A stretch of 64,000 bases of DNA from Haoranjiania flava (GTDB lineage Bacteria; Bacteroidota; Bacteroidia; Chitinophagales; Chitinophagaceae). Below, one piece after another: positions 1-8,769 of this stretch. The stretch spans positions 57,922-121,921 of the forward strand of contig NZ_JAOTPL010000011.1 of NCBI RefSeq assembly GCF_025631005.1, read 5' to 3'. The translations under genes were made by a program, and so were the position numbers. The notes under the pieces were generated by a model. That model made no database searches. It was given only the letters and a program-made list of their open reading frames with translations, and was not told the origin of the DNA. How positions within the stretch are numbered: the stretch's first letter is position 1; every line of letters starts with the position of its first letter.

Positions 1-1
1 C

Positions 2-334
2 GATTACAACGCATTACAGAAAAACGCTTATGCTGTTTTGTCGGATAGCGGTACCATTTCTGAAGAAAGTTCCATTCTCAATTTTCGTGCATTAAATATC
101 CGTGAGGCACACGAAAGGCCGGAAGCTATGGAAGAGGCTTCGGTAATGATGGTTGGCCTTTCACCTCAAAGAATTATGCAGGGCCTGGTACAATTGCAGC
201 AGCAGGAAGTAGGGGAAAGCAGGAATTTCAGGAGAGTGGCAGATTATTCCATGCCAAATGTATCGGAGAAAGTTGTCAGAATAATTATATCATATACCGA
301 TTATATAAAAAGAGTTGTTTGGAGTGAAAAGTAA
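2..334 (+). CDS. UDP-N-acetylglucosamine 2-epimerase family protein, C-terminal part (truncated by window edge)
   Basis: Only the last 110 codons are present; the frame is open from base 2. The visible part carries the family's C-terminal signature SDSGTISEES followed by NFRALNIREAHERPEAME, which in WecB/FnlC-type enzymes forms part of the UDP-binding C-terminal Rossmann domain. The tail (NVSEKVVRIIISYTDYIKRVVW) resembles FnlC/WbjD-type epimerases used in UDP-L-FucNAc or QuiNAc synthesis more than plain WecB; that is a recollection of family sequence, not a search result. It overlaps the next gene by a few bases, which implies translational coupling with a WbuB-like glycosyltransferase, the same order as in FucNAc-containing O-antigen clusters. 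Confidence 0.85.
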   Translation, partial: DYNALQKNAYAVLSDSGTISEESSILNFRALNIREAHERPEAMEEASVMMVGLSPQRIMQGLVQLQQQEVGESRNFRRVADYSMPNVSEKVVRIIISYTDYIKRVVWSEK

Positions 335-1544
335 TAAAGAAAGGCTATGGATTATTACTGAGTTGTTTTACCCGGAAGAAACGTCTACGTCATTTATCCT
401 CTCAAAAATTGCAAATAAACTTTCGGATAAATATGATGTAAAAGTTCTATGTGGTTACCCGACTTATGATAAGAATTCGCGCAAACCGTCTTTTGAGATC
501 AGCGATACGATAGATATAAAGCGAATTAAATCATTTGCCGGAAGTAAAGACAAAATTATACATCGCATGCTACGGTTTATGACATTAAGTATTGCCTTAT
601 GTTGGAGCGCTATGATCAACATCAGAAAGAGTGATAAGGTGTTTATAGTAACTAATCCGGCGCCATTGTTGGTGCTTATCAGTCTTCTAAAAAAAATAAA
701 AAGGTTTGAATTAAATGTATTGGTTCACGATGTTTTCCCGGAAAATACTATTCCTGCGGGTATAATCAAAAGCAAAAAATCTTTTTTCTATAAAATTCTG
801 AAAGCCATATTTGACAAGGCATACGGAAATGCAAGCAGGTTAATTGTATTAGGCAGGGATATGAAATCGATATTGGAAGAAAAATTACAATTCAAATCTT
901 TACAACCGGAAATAGTGATAGTTCCCAATTGGGGAGATACAATAAATATTCAGGCTTTACCCAAAAATACCTTCATCAGGAATGATGAAAATGCTGCTAA
1001 AAAGATTGTATTTCAATATGCCGGTAATATGGGAAGAGTTCAAGGGTTGCTTGAGTTATTGGATATAATAAGCAAAGTTAACAATGATAAAATTTGTTTT
1101 GATTTTATAGGTGATGGTGCAGTAAAAAATGATATGATTGATTTTGTAAGGCATAATAAAATGATGCATAAGGTAAGCTTTTATCCGCCTTACCGCAGAG
1201 ATGAGCAACAGGAAGTATTAGGAAAATGTGATGTGGCTATAATTACATTAGCTAAAGGAATGAAAGGGCTGGGAGTGCCTTCTAAAACCTATAATATTTT
1301 ATCTGCAGGAAAGCCTGTTTTATTTATCGGTGATGAAGATAGTGAAATTAGTATGCTTGTGAGAGAGCATGAAATTGGTTATACATTTGTTGCTGATGAT
1401 ACACTTGGATTATATAATTTTTTTAATTCACTCACAGAAAGTGATCTTTTGAAACTAAAGCTAATGGGCAAAAAATCGAGAGAAATTGCAGAACAATATT
1501 ATTCCGAAGATAAGGTGCTTGAAAAGTTTTATGAAATATTGTAA
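324..1544 (+). CDS. Glycosyltransferase family 4 (WbuB-like)
   Basis: Probable cytoplasmic or membrane-associated sugar transferase that extends the lipid-linked O-antigen or capsule unit. The N-terminus (ITELFYPEETSTSFILSKIA) is the acceptor-domain start typical of WbuB-type GT4 enzymes. The C-terminal GT-B domain has VFQYAGNMGRVQGL and, near residue 325, GVPSKTYNILSAGKPVLF, the nucleotide-sugar-binding region. Length (about 405 residues) is normal. The reading frame is open from a TTG at 315; the GTG at 324 is preferred because it lies just before the first conserved residues, but the choice is uncertain. It overlaps the upstream epimerase gene, so the two are probably co-transcribed. The substrate is inferred from the neighbour to be an N-acetyl-6-deoxyhexosamine; this is not shown by sequence. 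Confidence 0.85.
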   Translation: MKSNKERLWIITELFYPEETSTSFILSKIANKLSDKYDVKVLCGYPTYDKNSRKPSFEISDTIDIKRIKSFAGSKDKIIHRMLRFMTLSIALCWSAMINIRKSDKVFIVTNPAPLLVLISLLKKIKRFELNVLVHDVFPENTIPAGIIKSKKSFFYKILKAIFDKAYGNASRLIVLGRDMKSILEEKLQFKSLQPEIVIVPNWGDTINIQALPKNTFIRNDENAAKKIVFQYAGNMGRVQGLLELLDIISKVNNDKICFDFIGDGAVKNDMIDFVRHNKMMHKVSFYPPYRRDEQQEVLGKCDVAIITLAKGMKGLGVPSKTYNILSAGKPVLFIGDEDSEISMLVREHEIGYTFVADDTLGLYNFFNSLTESDLLKLKLMGKKSREIAEQYYSEDKVLEKFYEIL

Positions 1545-1573
1545 AGCGTATCAAATTAATAAACTATTGTAAA

Positions 1574-1659
1574 ATGAATAGCCATAAGTGAAGTTGAAAA
1601 CCAACCGAATGGTTATATGGTGTATTCCATGTGACCATTAAAAACATAAATATACACAC
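1574..1659 (+). promoter_or_regulatory. Leader element copy L1 (new repeat family), upstream of the 1660 epimerase
   Basis: Starts with ATGAATAGCCATAAG and ends at the ATG of the next gene with ATACACAC. It shares ACCAACCG in the loop region and TATTCCATGTGACCATTAAAAA near the 3' end with the copies before SusC, SusD and DUF5017. A stem can form between 1578-1585 and 1609-1616 (ATAGCCAT with ATGGTTAT, one G-U pair). This is the shortest copy and its 3' stem strand is shifted relative to the others, so it is a divergent member. Confidence 0.65.
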
Positions 1660-2559
1660 ATGAAATCTCTACTCTTCACAGGTGCATCTGGTTTTTTGGG
1701 GGAAAACGTCAAGCCTCTTTTAAGAAAAACGTATGAAGTTACTACCGCAGGATTGACGGATGAGGATGATTATAAAATAAATTTAGCTCAAGAGATTCCT
1801 GCTTTTGATAAGAAATACGATATTATTTTGCATGCCGCAGGAAAGGCGCATTCTGTCCCTAAAACAGAAAATGAAAAGAAAGTATTTTTTCAGGTGAACT
1901 TTGAAGGCACAAAAAATCTCTGTACCGGGTTGGAGAAGTCGGGTTTGCCGAATTCATTTATATTTATTAGTACTGTTGCTGTTTACGGATGCGAAAAAGG
2001 TGAAAATATAACAGAAAATCATCCTTTGGATGGGACGTCTCCATATGCCTTAAGTAAAAAACAGGCGGAAGAATTCCTAACACAATGGTGCTCTAAACAT
2101 GGTGTAACGCTGGCTATTATCCGGCCATCTCTTATTGCAGGGCCTAATGCGCCTGGCAATCTTGGAGCAATGGTAAACGGTATAAGGTCAGGAAAATATT
2201 TAAGCATTGCAGGTGGAAAGGCGAGGAAAAGTGTATTGATGGTAGAAGATATTGCTAATATAATCCCTGCGCTGGCGCAAAAAGGCGGTATTTATAACGT
2301 TTGCGATGATACTCAACCTACTTTTCGTCAATTAGAAATTCTTATATCACATCATTTGAATAAAAAATTACCGGTAAATATTCCATATTGGCTGGCGAAG
2401 TCAATAGCTATAATGGGAGACGTTTTAGGTGATAAGGCGCCAATTAACTCTCTTAAATTAGAAAAGATAACTCAATCCCTGACTTTTAGCAATGAGAAAG
2501 CAAAACGAGAATTAAGTTGGCAGCCATTGAATGTTTTGAAATATTACAAGATAAGTTAG
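1660..2559 (+). CDS. NAD-dependent epimerase/dehydratase (extended SDR) of polysaccharide synthesis
   Basis: Extended short-chain dehydrogenase acting on a nucleotide sugar, probably a UDP-4-keto-6-deoxyhexosamine reductase or epimerase (WbpV/FnlB-like by context). It has the Rossmann motif GASGFLG at residues 8-14, ILHAAGKAH at about 56-64, the catalytic Ser/Thr in FISTVAVYG, and the YxxxK pair in SPYALSKKQAEEF. Length (299 residues) fits the family. The start is fixed by the leader element whose 3' end abuts this ATG. It follows the GT4 gene by about 115 bases, which hold that leader, so its translation or transcription may be controlled separately. Exact substrate not determinable here. 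Confidence 0.8.
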   Translation: MKSLLFTGASGFLGENVKPLLRKTYEVTTAGLTDEDDYKINLAQEIPAFDKKYDIILHAAGKAHSVPKTENEKKVFFQVNFEGTKNLCTGLEKSGLPNSFIFISTVAVYGCEKGENITENHPLDGTSPYALSKKQAEEFLTQWCSKHGVTLAIIRPSLIAGPNAPGNLGAMVNGIRSGKYLSIAGGKARKSVLMVEDIANIIPALAQKGGIYNVCDDTQPTFRQLEILISHHLNKKLPVNIPYWLAKSIAIMGDVLGDKAPINSLKLEKITQSLTFSNEKAKRELSWQPLNVLKYYKIS

Positions 2560-2592
2560 TAATTATTTAATTTCTTGATTGTTTGATTATAA

Positions 2593-2600
2593 TATCTTTG
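2593..2600 (+). promoter_or_regulatory. Possible -7 promoter box TATCTTTG
   Basis: Matches the Bacteroidota TAnnTTTG -7 consensus and lies in the gap before the 2787 gene. The -33 partner is poor (a TTG about 15 bases upstream), and the 186-base leader would be long, so this is tentative. Confidence 0.3.
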
Positions 2601-2744
2601 CGCAAACTAAAAATCCATGTTATCATAAATTATTATTACAAATTAAAATTATCGACTATCAGCTAATTTGCCTTGATGTCAAGTCAAATAATACTATACA
2701 ATGACTTGGGTACAGGTCAAGGCAATAGTAATCAAAAATCACAA

Positions 2745-2786
2745 TCCATAAATCACTATCCATTCACCATTCACAATTAACAAAAA
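2745..2786 (+). repeat. Low-complexity ATTCAC-type leader
   Basis: Short direct words (ATCACTATCC, ATTCACCATTCAC) end directly at the start codon of the dehydratase gene. Comparable leaders precede asnS, the sugar transferase at 5921 and eda. Confidence 0.5.
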
Positions 2787-3998
2787 ATGTCCTTATCATT
2801 CAACATAGAAAAATTTGTCGGCCAGCATATCACACATCGCACGGAAAGTTTGTTCAAACCGGATCTGGATGCCCATTATGAAACATTCAAAAAAGAAATT
2901 GAAGGTAAAAAAGTACTGGTGATCGGTGGTGCAGGTACTATTGGGTCGTCTTACATCCGCGCGCTGGTGAAGTATAACCCCGCTAAACTGATTGTAGTGG
3001 ACATCAATGAAAACGGGCTGACCGAACTTGTGAGAGACTGCCGCAGCAGGAATGATATTCAGTTGCCGCAGGATTTTAAAACGTACCCGGTAAACTTCAG
3101 CGACAAGGTTTTTACAAAGATATTCCTGCACGAAGGCCCTTTTGATATTGTGGCCAACTTTGCAGCCCACAAGCATGTGCGCTCTGAAAAAGATATTTAT
3201 TCCATTGAAGCGATGGTAGATAACAATGTGATCAAAGCAAAAGCATTGCTGGACGTGCTGTTGCAATACCCGCCCAAACATTTCTTCTGCGTGTCGACCG
3301 ATAAAGCTGCCAACCCGGTAAACGTGATGGGTGCCAGCAAGAAGCTGATGGAAGAAGTGATACTGGCCTATTCTGAAAAATTCAAGATCACTACCGCCCG
3401 CTTTGCGAATGTGGCTTTCTCCAACGGCAGCCTGCTGATAGGATTTGTAGACAGGGTATTGAAGCAGCAACCGCTTTCCTGTCCGTCTGATGTAAAAAGG
3501 TTTTTTGTATCGCCCGATGAATCGGGCCAGATATGCCTCTCCGCGTGCATCTTGGGGAATTCGGGAGAAATTTTCTTCCCGAAACTGGAAGAAGAAACCA
3601 TGGTGAAGTTTGCTGATGTGGTAGAGCCTTTCCTGCAGGAGATCGGTTATGACATGAAGGTTTGCGCTACGGAAGAAGAAGCGCGCAGCTCGCAGGAAGA
3701 TATTGCCAACGGCAAATACCCCGTTTACTTTTTCAGCAGCAATACCAGCGGCGAGAAGTTGTATGAAGAATTTTATACCGACACGGAAGAGCTGGATATG
3801 AACACCTATCAATCTTTTGGCGTGGTGAAGAATGCGGAACGCAGGCAGATAGCTGAGCTGGATAACGTGATTGAAGAATTAAAGAAAGTGTTTGAATCTG
3901 AAACATCGGAAAAGAAAGATATTGTAGCAGCGCTGAACAAAATGATCCCGGGCTTTGAGCATATAGAAACAGGCATGGGCTTAGATCAGAAGATGTAG
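2787..3998 (+). CDS. Polysaccharide biosynthesis protein, soluble FlaA1/CapD-like nucleotide-sugar 4,6-dehydratase
   Basis: Probable UDP-GlcNAc 4,6-dehydratase (possibly with 5-epimerase activity) supplying a 4-keto-6-deoxy sugar to the cluster. The cofactor loop is GGAGTIGS at residues 47-54. The active-site string STDKAANPVNVMGASK (170-185) has the Thr-Asp-Lys triad and the Met-x3-Lys replacing Tyr-x3-Lys that characterise FlaA1/PglF-type dehydratases. No membrane segments are present, so it is the short soluble form rather than the 600-residue PglF type. The C-terminal 100 residues are acidic and family-specific. The ATG is preceded by a low-complexity CCATTCACCATTCAC leader. A long open frame on the opposite strand is a shadow. 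Confidence 0.8.
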   Translation: MSLSFNIEKFVGQHITHRTESLFKPDLDAHYETFKKEIEGKKVLVIGGAGTIGSSYIRALVKYNPAKLIVVDINENGLTELVRDCRSRNDIQLPQDFKTYPVNFSDKVFTKIFLHEGPFDIVANFAAHKHVRSEKDIYSIEAMVDNNVIKAKALLDVLLQYPPKHFFCVSTDKAANPVNVMGASKKLMEEVILAYSEKFKITTARFANVAFSNGSLLIGFVDRVLKQQPLSCPSDVKRFFVSPDESGQICLSACILGNSGEIFFPKLEEETMVKFADVVEPFLQEIGYDMKVCATEEEARSSQEDIANGKYPVYFFSSNTSGEKLYEEFYTDTEELDMNTYQSFGVVKNAERRQIAELDNVIEELKKVFESETSEKKDIVAALNKMIPGFEHIETGMGLDQKM

Positions 3999-4223
3999 GT
4001 TTGTTGGGTTATCCTGTTATCAAGTGATCCTGTGAAGTCGTCTATTCGTTGAATTGCTTGTTTGTGTAGTTGGGTGATGTGGTTATCTGGTGATCAAGTT
4101 ATGCAGTGATCATGCGAAGTCGTGTATTCGTTGAAAAACGTACAATAAAGCGAAGCGGGGGAGATAATCTTGTTCTGTTCAGGCCACCCCAGATAAAATT
4201 ATTTCATAAAATAAGCTTATAAG
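3999..4223. other. Intergenic stretch with two imperfect direct repeats
   Basis: Two copies of a phrase ending GAAGTCGT-TATTCGTTGAA occur at about 4018-4053 and 4091-4135. Words such as TTATCAAGTGATCCTGTGA also recur in the repeat zones at 6.6-8.7 kb. No gene is seen. Confidence 0.4.
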
Positions 4224-4253
4224 TTGATTTAATGAAAATATACTGTACCTTTG
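4224..4253 (+). promoter_or_regulatory. Promoter of the toxin-antitoxin-chaperone unit
   Basis: TTG at 4224-4226, a 19-base spacer, then TACCTTTG at 4246-4253: a good Bacteroidota -33/-7 pair. It overlaps the first codons of the longest open frame (ATG at 4232), which argues that translation starts at the next in-frame ATG, 4277. Confidence 0.6.
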
Positions 4254-4276
4254 TTGTTCGGATCATTAAAGAAGAT

Positions 4277-4783
4277 ATGCTATATGCTGTTCAGTACGTC
4301 AATAAAGAAACAGATTGTTTTCAGGAGTGTTTTGATAAATGGAATGACATAGTTTATTTGGAAGAATTTTTTGAAAATAATAAGAGCGATCTTAGTATGA
4401 AGATTGAGGATGCTATTTGTAAAACATTATATGAAGCAGCTCAGTTAGAAAATAAAATTTTGGATTGCATCAGCGGTTTGTCTAATCAAACTTTAGACAA
4501 TTATATTTTTTTACCGTTGCATAAAAATGATGATTATGATATTCCGCTATTACAGTCAAAAGCCTATGGAAAACATAAAGGCAAAAGCTTTCTTCGGCTT
4601 TATGCCATACGATTAAAAGACGGATGCTATTTAATAACCGGTGGCGCTTTAAAACTCACCGCCACCATGCAGGAACGTCAACACACACAAGAAGAATTAG
4701 AAAAATTGAAACAGATTTCAAACATTTTGAGAAAGAAAGACATTTTTGACTCTTTTGATATTGGAATATTGATTCCTGAATAG
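4277..4783 (+). CDS. Putative toxin of a toxin-antitoxin-chaperone unit
   Basis: Unrecognised by name. The C-terminal half (KSFLRLYAIRLKDGCYLITG, then ALKLTATMQERQH) reads like the alternating beta-strands of HigB/RelE-fold toxins, where a substrate strand is followed by a charged helix. The N-terminal 80 residues are helical and acidic. It is the first gene of a three-gene unit: the HTH gene begins 3 bases after its stop, and a SecB-like gene overlaps the HTH gene. The 168-residue start at 4277 is chosen because a promoter overlaps the upstream ATG at 4232. Codons are AT-richer than in the flanking sugar genes, which suggests acquisition. Toxin identity is inferred from order and fold impression, not proven. 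Confidence 0.5.
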   Translation: MLYAVQYVNKETDCFQECFDKWNDIVYLEEFFENNKSDLSMKIEDAICKTLYEAAQLENKILDCISGLSNQTLDNYIFLPLHKNDDYDIPLLQSKAYGKHKGKSFLRLYAIRLKDGCYLITGGALKLTATMQERQHTQEELEKLKQISNILRKKDIFDSFDIGILIPE

Positions 4784-4786
4784 AAT

Positions 4787-5260
4787 ATGAACAAAAAAGA
4801 TTTACATCAAAAGCTGGAGCAGGCCTTTGGCCCTCTTACGGAAAGTAACTGGAAGCAAATGGCGCAGCAAAGGCAAAAAGAAGCAAGCTGGCGCAAACAT
4901 TCTCAAAGAATTGCCCTTGCAGTCTTGCGTTCTTTAAGAACTCAACAAATTACTCAGGTACGGCTTTCTGAAATGCTAGATGTTACGCCTCAGCAAGTGA
5001 ATAAGTGGTTAAGAGGAAATGAGAATCTTACACTTGATACAATTTCGAAACTGGAAGACGTATTAAACCTGGAGCTATTACAGATAACCGGTAAGGCAAA
5101 GTATACTACAGTAAATGCCTCTGCATCACTTAAGCGCAATTTTACTCATGTATATTCACCGGCCCATGAGCCTTTTAGAGCTATATATGAAACGAAGGTG
5201 ATTCCAATGAAAAGCATTAGTCCAATTACATTAAAATCATCCCTCACCTGTTATGGATAA
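4787..5260 (+). CDS. HTH (Xre/HigA-like) antitoxin with C-terminal extension
   Basis: DNA-binding protein expected to neutralise the toxin and repress the unit. The helix-turn-helix lies at about residues 45-98: TQVRLSEMLDVTPQQVNKWL followed by TLDTISKLEDVLNLELL. The N-terminal 40 residues are basic and helical. After residue 105 comes a roughly 50-residue tail (NFTHVYSPAHEPF to SLTCYG) with no recognisable fold. In TAC systems the antitoxin carries just such a C-terminal chaperone-addiction region that the SecB-like partner binds. The stop at 5260 overlaps the chaperone start at 5253 by 8 bases, indicating coupling. HTH assignment is firm; the addiction role is inference. Confidence 0.7.
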   Translation: MNKKDLHQKLEQAFGPLTESNWKQMAQQRQKEASWRKHSQRIALAVLRSLRTQQITQVRLSEMLDVTPQQVNKWLRGNENLTLDTISKLEDVLNLELLQITGKAKYTTVNASASLKRNFTHVYSPAHEPFRAIYETKVIPMKSISPITLKSSLTCYG

Positions 5261-5711
5261 CAATTCATATAAAATTTCATTTCGGCTGTCTGGAATCAGA
5301 ACTGAACAATTTGCAATTATTGAAGATGTTGAAATTGTTGATAATAAAATAACGATTGAAACGGAAGTTGGTTTCGGAGTCAATATAGAAGTATCTGGCA
5401 TTGAATGTAAATTTCATATTCGCTACAGCAGCAACGGTAAGGTTTTTATTTTACTTAAAGTCGCTTGCCAATTCGAAGTTGAGAATGATTTTTTTAAACA
5501 AAATCCGGAAGCAACACAATTTATTGTTCCGGTAGACTTGGCTAAACATCTGGCAGTAATTACTGTAGGCACTTCCAGGGGTATTTTACATACAAAGACG
5601 GAAGGCGGCTTTTATAATAAATTCATATTGCCGACTATTAATCTTCAGGATTTATTAAATGAAGATGTTATTTTTGAAATTCCTCCTGTCAATCACACAA
5701 ATAATTTCTAA
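5253..5711 (+). CDS. SecB-like chaperone, third gene of a TAC unit
   Basis: 152 residues, no signal peptide, rich in beta-strand patterns. The tail TVGTSRGILHTKTEGG followed by FILPTINLQDLL resembles the SecB C-terminal region, where a glycine-rich turn is followed by LLPPINFDALY-type sequence. Length matches SecB (about 150). General SecB is rare in Bacteroidota, whereas SecB-like proteins tied to toxin-antitoxin pairs are known, for example the Rv1957 TAC of Mycobacterium tuberculosis. The 8-base overlap with the antitoxin gene supports co-function. Assignment rests on the C-terminal motif, size and gene order; a profile search would settle it. Confidence 0.55.
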   Translation: MDNNSYKISFRLSGIRTEQFAIIEDVEIVDNKITIETEVGFGVNIEVSGIECKFHIRYSSNGKVFILLKVACQFEVENDFFKQNPEATQFIVPVDLAKHLAVITVGTSRGILHTKTEGGFYNKFILPTINLQDLLNEDVIFEIPPVNHTNNF

Positions 5712-5920
5712 TAATTTCAACCTTCATTGTGCATAAATAGATTTTATACTGGTACCATAATGCAGGTAATACCAAGACAATCTTTTGCACCCGGAAAGCA
5801 TTCCAAATAAAAGTTTCCGTTTTATGAAGCTTGATTCCATTGTTACAATTTTATAACAAAAATAATATTACTGGAAAAATACAGCTAATTATATTTATCA
5901 TTCATCATTTATCATTAAAA

Positions 5921-6583
5921 ATGTATCCTCTCATTAAACGTCTTTTCGACATTCTCGTTTCCGGCATTGCTTTTATCGTGCTGTTGCCTTTCATGATCCC
6001 GATCGTGATTATTTTACTGCTGACCGGTGAGCATTATGTATTTTATTTACAAAAGAGAATAGGCTATAAAAGGCAGTATTTTAATATCATCAAGTTTGCG
6101 ACAATGTTGAAAGATAGTCCCAATTTGGGTACCGGGTTGATTACAGTTAGGAAAGATCCGCGTTTGTTGCCTATCGGCGGGTTTTTAAGGATGACAAAGA
6201 TCAATGAACTTCCCCAGATTTTAAATGTACTGAAAGGCGATATGAGCATTGTAGGCCCCAGGCCCTTGGTAGATAAAACTTTTAATGCTTATCCTGCTGA
6301 GGTTCAGGAGAAAATATATGATTCGAAACCGGGAATTACCGGTATAGGTTCTATTGTTTTCAGAGATGAGGAAGAATTGCTTACTAATACCAAGATGGAT
6401 AGAGCAGAATATTATAATACAGTGATAGCTCCCTATAAAGGTGAATTGGAAATGTGGTATAATAAACATAAATCATTGTCAACAGACTTCTGGATTATTT
6501 TTCTTACAGCCTGGGCAATTATCAGCCCCTCGAGCCAGTTGCACTATAAAGTTTTCAAAGACTTGCCGAAAAGGGAGCTTTAG
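5921..6583 (+). CDS. Undecaprenyl-phosphate sugar-phosphate transferase (bacterial sugar transferase family)
   Basis: Initiating enzyme that moves a sugar-1-phosphate onto undecaprenyl phosphate at the inner membrane. An N-terminal membrane helix (residues 6-30, IVLLPFMIPIVIILLL) is followed by the family core: YLQKRIGYK, IIKFATM, then LRMTKINELPQILNVLKGDMS and SIVGPRP, which include the conserved acidic and arginine residues of the PglC/WcaJ catalytic domain. Length (220 residues) is that of the monotopic PglC-type core without the extra WbaP N-terminal domain. The open frame extends back to 5831, but the ATG at 5921 abuts an ATTCATCATTTATCATT low-complexity leader and gives the standard N-terminus. 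Confidence 0.88.
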   Translation: MYPLIKRLFDILVSGIAFIVLLPFMIPIVIILLLTGEHYVFYLQKRIGYKRQYFNIIKFATMLKDSPNLGTGLITVRKDPRLLPIGGFLRMTKINELPQILNVLKGDMSIVGPRPLVDKTFNAYPAEVQEKIYDSKPGITGIGSIVFRDEEELLTNTKMDRAEYYNTVIAPYKGELEMWYNKHKSLSTDFWIIFLTAWAIISPSSQLHYKVFKDLPKREL

Positions 6584-6937
6584 TGCAGTGATGGAGGTTA
6601 TTTGTGGATTTGTGGAGGTGTGGATGTGTTTAGTGATGAAGTTATCAAGTGACGTTGTTACGATGTGATCCTGTGATGGGTAAAAGAAGTGTATTTGTGT
6701 ATTTGTGGAGGCGTTTAGTGTAAAGATGTGTAGGGGGGTGCAAGCATGCTTTTGCCACAAAGGACCTAAGATACTAAGGATCACAAAGATAGAAGGTAGT
6801 TAAGTTATGTTTGCGGTCTCTGCGTTTAAAAACTTTGCGCTCTTTGCGTGAACCTTATGAGATAATTTATTTTTACCACAAAGTGCACAGCGCAGATACA
6901 AAGCTACACTAAGAGGGCAGTTCGCACCATCGCCTGG

Positions 6938-7150
6938 CTGTCAGTGACAGGAAGCAATGCACGGAAGGTGATTGATTCGCCCGAAAGAAATGATAGATCT
7001 TAGAGTAAATGCGGCGAAGCAATTGTTCCTGAGTGCAAATTGCTTCCGGGTCAGAGCCCATGCGCGTGGGTCACCTTCAGGCAGGCTAGACTTTTTTGAT
7101 TCTTTTTGCGGCAATGGCAAAAAGAATAGCCAGAACTGGATTTGTTTAGT
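6938..7150 (+). repeat. 213 bp dispersed element (R1), copy 1
   Basis: Begins with the palindromic CTGTCAGTGACAG and ends with GGATTTGTTTAGT. It contains a strong hairpin (ATTCTTTTTGC, 7-base loop, GCAAAAAGAAT). Four other copies are 212 or 213 bp long and nearly identical. No terminal inverted repeats match between the two ends, so it is not an obvious MITE. Confidence 0.8.
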
Positions 7151-7437
7151 AATATAGTTATCAAGTGACGTTGTTACGATGTGATCCTGTGATGGGTAAA
7201 AGAAGTGTATTTGTGTATTTGTGGAGGCGTTTAGTGTAAAGATGTGTAGGGGGTGCAAGCATGCTTTTGCCACAAAGGCCCTAAGACACTAAGGATCACA
7301 AAGATAGAAGGTAGTTAAGTCATGTTTGCGGTCTCTGCGTTAAAAACTCTGTGCTCTTTGCATGAACCTTATTGCATTGTTGTCAAACTACAAAGAAATC
7401 CTTCGTGGCTTAGGTCTGCGTGGTCGCTGGAAATTCA

Positions 7438-7850
7438 AAAGATGACTTCTACAACTACGCTGCGCTACGTTTTACCGTAATGACGGAACCCCCGGGAGCG
7501 CGTCATTGCGAGCGAAGTACTCCGACGGTTCCTGAGGCCTTAGGACGGAGCGAAGCAATCTCACACCGCATTTACGTTCCTCGAGTTCTTCTCTAACTTT
7601 TTTTCTTGATAAAAAAAGTTACAAAAAAATCAAGCCGGCATAAGGTGGGCCGCGCACAAGGCTCAGAGCGGAAAAACTTTGTGCTTCAAGAACAATTCCT
7701 GCTGACTGGCATCAGCTTTTGATTACAGTCATATCCCGCGCAGCAGGAATCACTGTTCCGCACAGTTTTCCCTTCCACTGGCATGCCGGCGATTTCTAAC
7801 CTTAGCATCCATGACGAAATGCTGCATTTTGAAATGGTTAAAAACTCAGG
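7438..7850 (+). repeat. Long dispersed element R2, copy 1
   Basis: Includes a CGTCATTGCGAGCGAAGTAC segment, a hairpin of the AACTTTTTTT/AAAAAAAGTT type around 7597-7622, and a tail reading CATGACGAAATGCTGCATTT. Reverse-complement copies lie at about 13836-14265 and 16830-17216. Confidence 0.75.
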
Positions 7851-8127
7851 TGATATTGTTACCTTGTGATCGTGTGATGATGCTTCAGCAATTGCCTGCT
7901 CATACTTTGCGGCCGCTGCGTTAAAAGACTCTGCGCTCTTTGCGTGAACCTTATTTGCATTGTTGTTAACTACAAAGACATCTTTCGTGGCTTGGTGTCT
8001 CCGCGGTTGATTATCTACGCAATGCTAAAAGAATAATTTGTGTCAGGTGAAAACACCAGACACGGCATAAATCTGCACAAAACAGATACAAAGCTACACT
8101 AAGAGGACAGCTCGCACCATCGCCTGC

Positions 8128-8340
8128 CTGTCAGTGACAGGAAGCAATGCACAAAAGGTGATTGATTCGCCCGAAAGAAATTATAGATCTTAGAGTAAAT
8201 GCGGCGAAGCAATTGTTCCTGAGTGCAAATTGCTTCCGGGTCTGAGCCCATGCGCGTGGGTCACCTTCAGGCAGGCTAGACTTTTTTGATTCTTTTTGCG
8301 GCAATGGCAAAAAGAATAGCCAGAAGTGGATTTGTTTAGT
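8128..8340 (+). repeat. 213 bp dispersed element (R1), copy 2
   Basis: Same length and ends as copy 1, with a few substitutions (for example CAGAAGTGG for CAGAACTGG near the 3' end). Confidence 0.8.
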
Positions 8341-8744
8341 GATGAAATTATCAAGTGAGGTTGTTACCTTGTGATCTTGTGTTGGATGCTCCAGCAATTG
8401 CCTGCTCATACTTTCCGGTCTCTGCGTTTAAAAACTCTGCGCTCTTTGTGTGCACCTTATGAGATAATTTATTGGTGTCTCCGCGGTTGATTACCTACGC
8501 AATCGCAAAAAGAATAGCCAGAACTGGATTTGTTAAGTGATGAAGTTATCAAGTAAGGTTGTTACGATGTGATCCTGTGATGATGCTTCAACAATTGCCT
8601 GGGCGTACTTTCCAGTCTCTGCGGTAAAAACTCTGTGCTCTTTGCATGAACCTTATGGATAATTGCACAAAACAGGCACAAACATTCACAAATAAATACT
8701 TCGAGCCTTGGCGTCTCCGTGGCTGATTGTTTCACGACTATGCT

Positions 8745-8752
8745 TATATTTG
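8745..8752 (+). promoter_or_regulatory. Probable -7 box (TATATTTG) for the gmd operon
   Basis: TAnnTTTG match ending 17 bases before the gmd ATG at 8770. A TTG at 8727-8729 is only 15 bases upstream, so the -33 element is weak. The box lies downstream of an alternative in-frame start at 8719, which supports the 8770 start. Confidence 0.5.
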
Positions 8753-8769
8753 TTACTCATAAAGCTACC

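Larger units (their letters stand above)
6584..8744. repeat. Repeat zone A: 2.2 kb intergenic mosaic, + orientation
   Basis: No credible gene. Blocks in order: a CACAAAGG/CTAAGGATCACAAAG block (about 6655-6810), the 213 bp element (6938-7150), the first block again (about 7169-7323), the long second element (about 7438-7850), and the 213 bp element again (8128-8340), separated by stretches with TCTGCGCTCTTTGCGTGAACC wording. The same blocks occur reverse-complemented in zones B and C. Short open frames here recur only because the repeat recurs. Confidence 0.85.

Noticed and set aside
2796..3812. 338-codon open frame antisense to the 4,6-dehydratase gene
   Set aside because: The sense strand carries clear catalytic motifs; the antisense product has no recognisable pattern and is a codon-bias shadow.
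6938..7150. R1 as a MITE with terminal inverted repeats
   Set aside because: The two ends (CTGTCAGTGACAG and ACTAAACAAATCC when reversed) do not match each other and no target duplication is evident.
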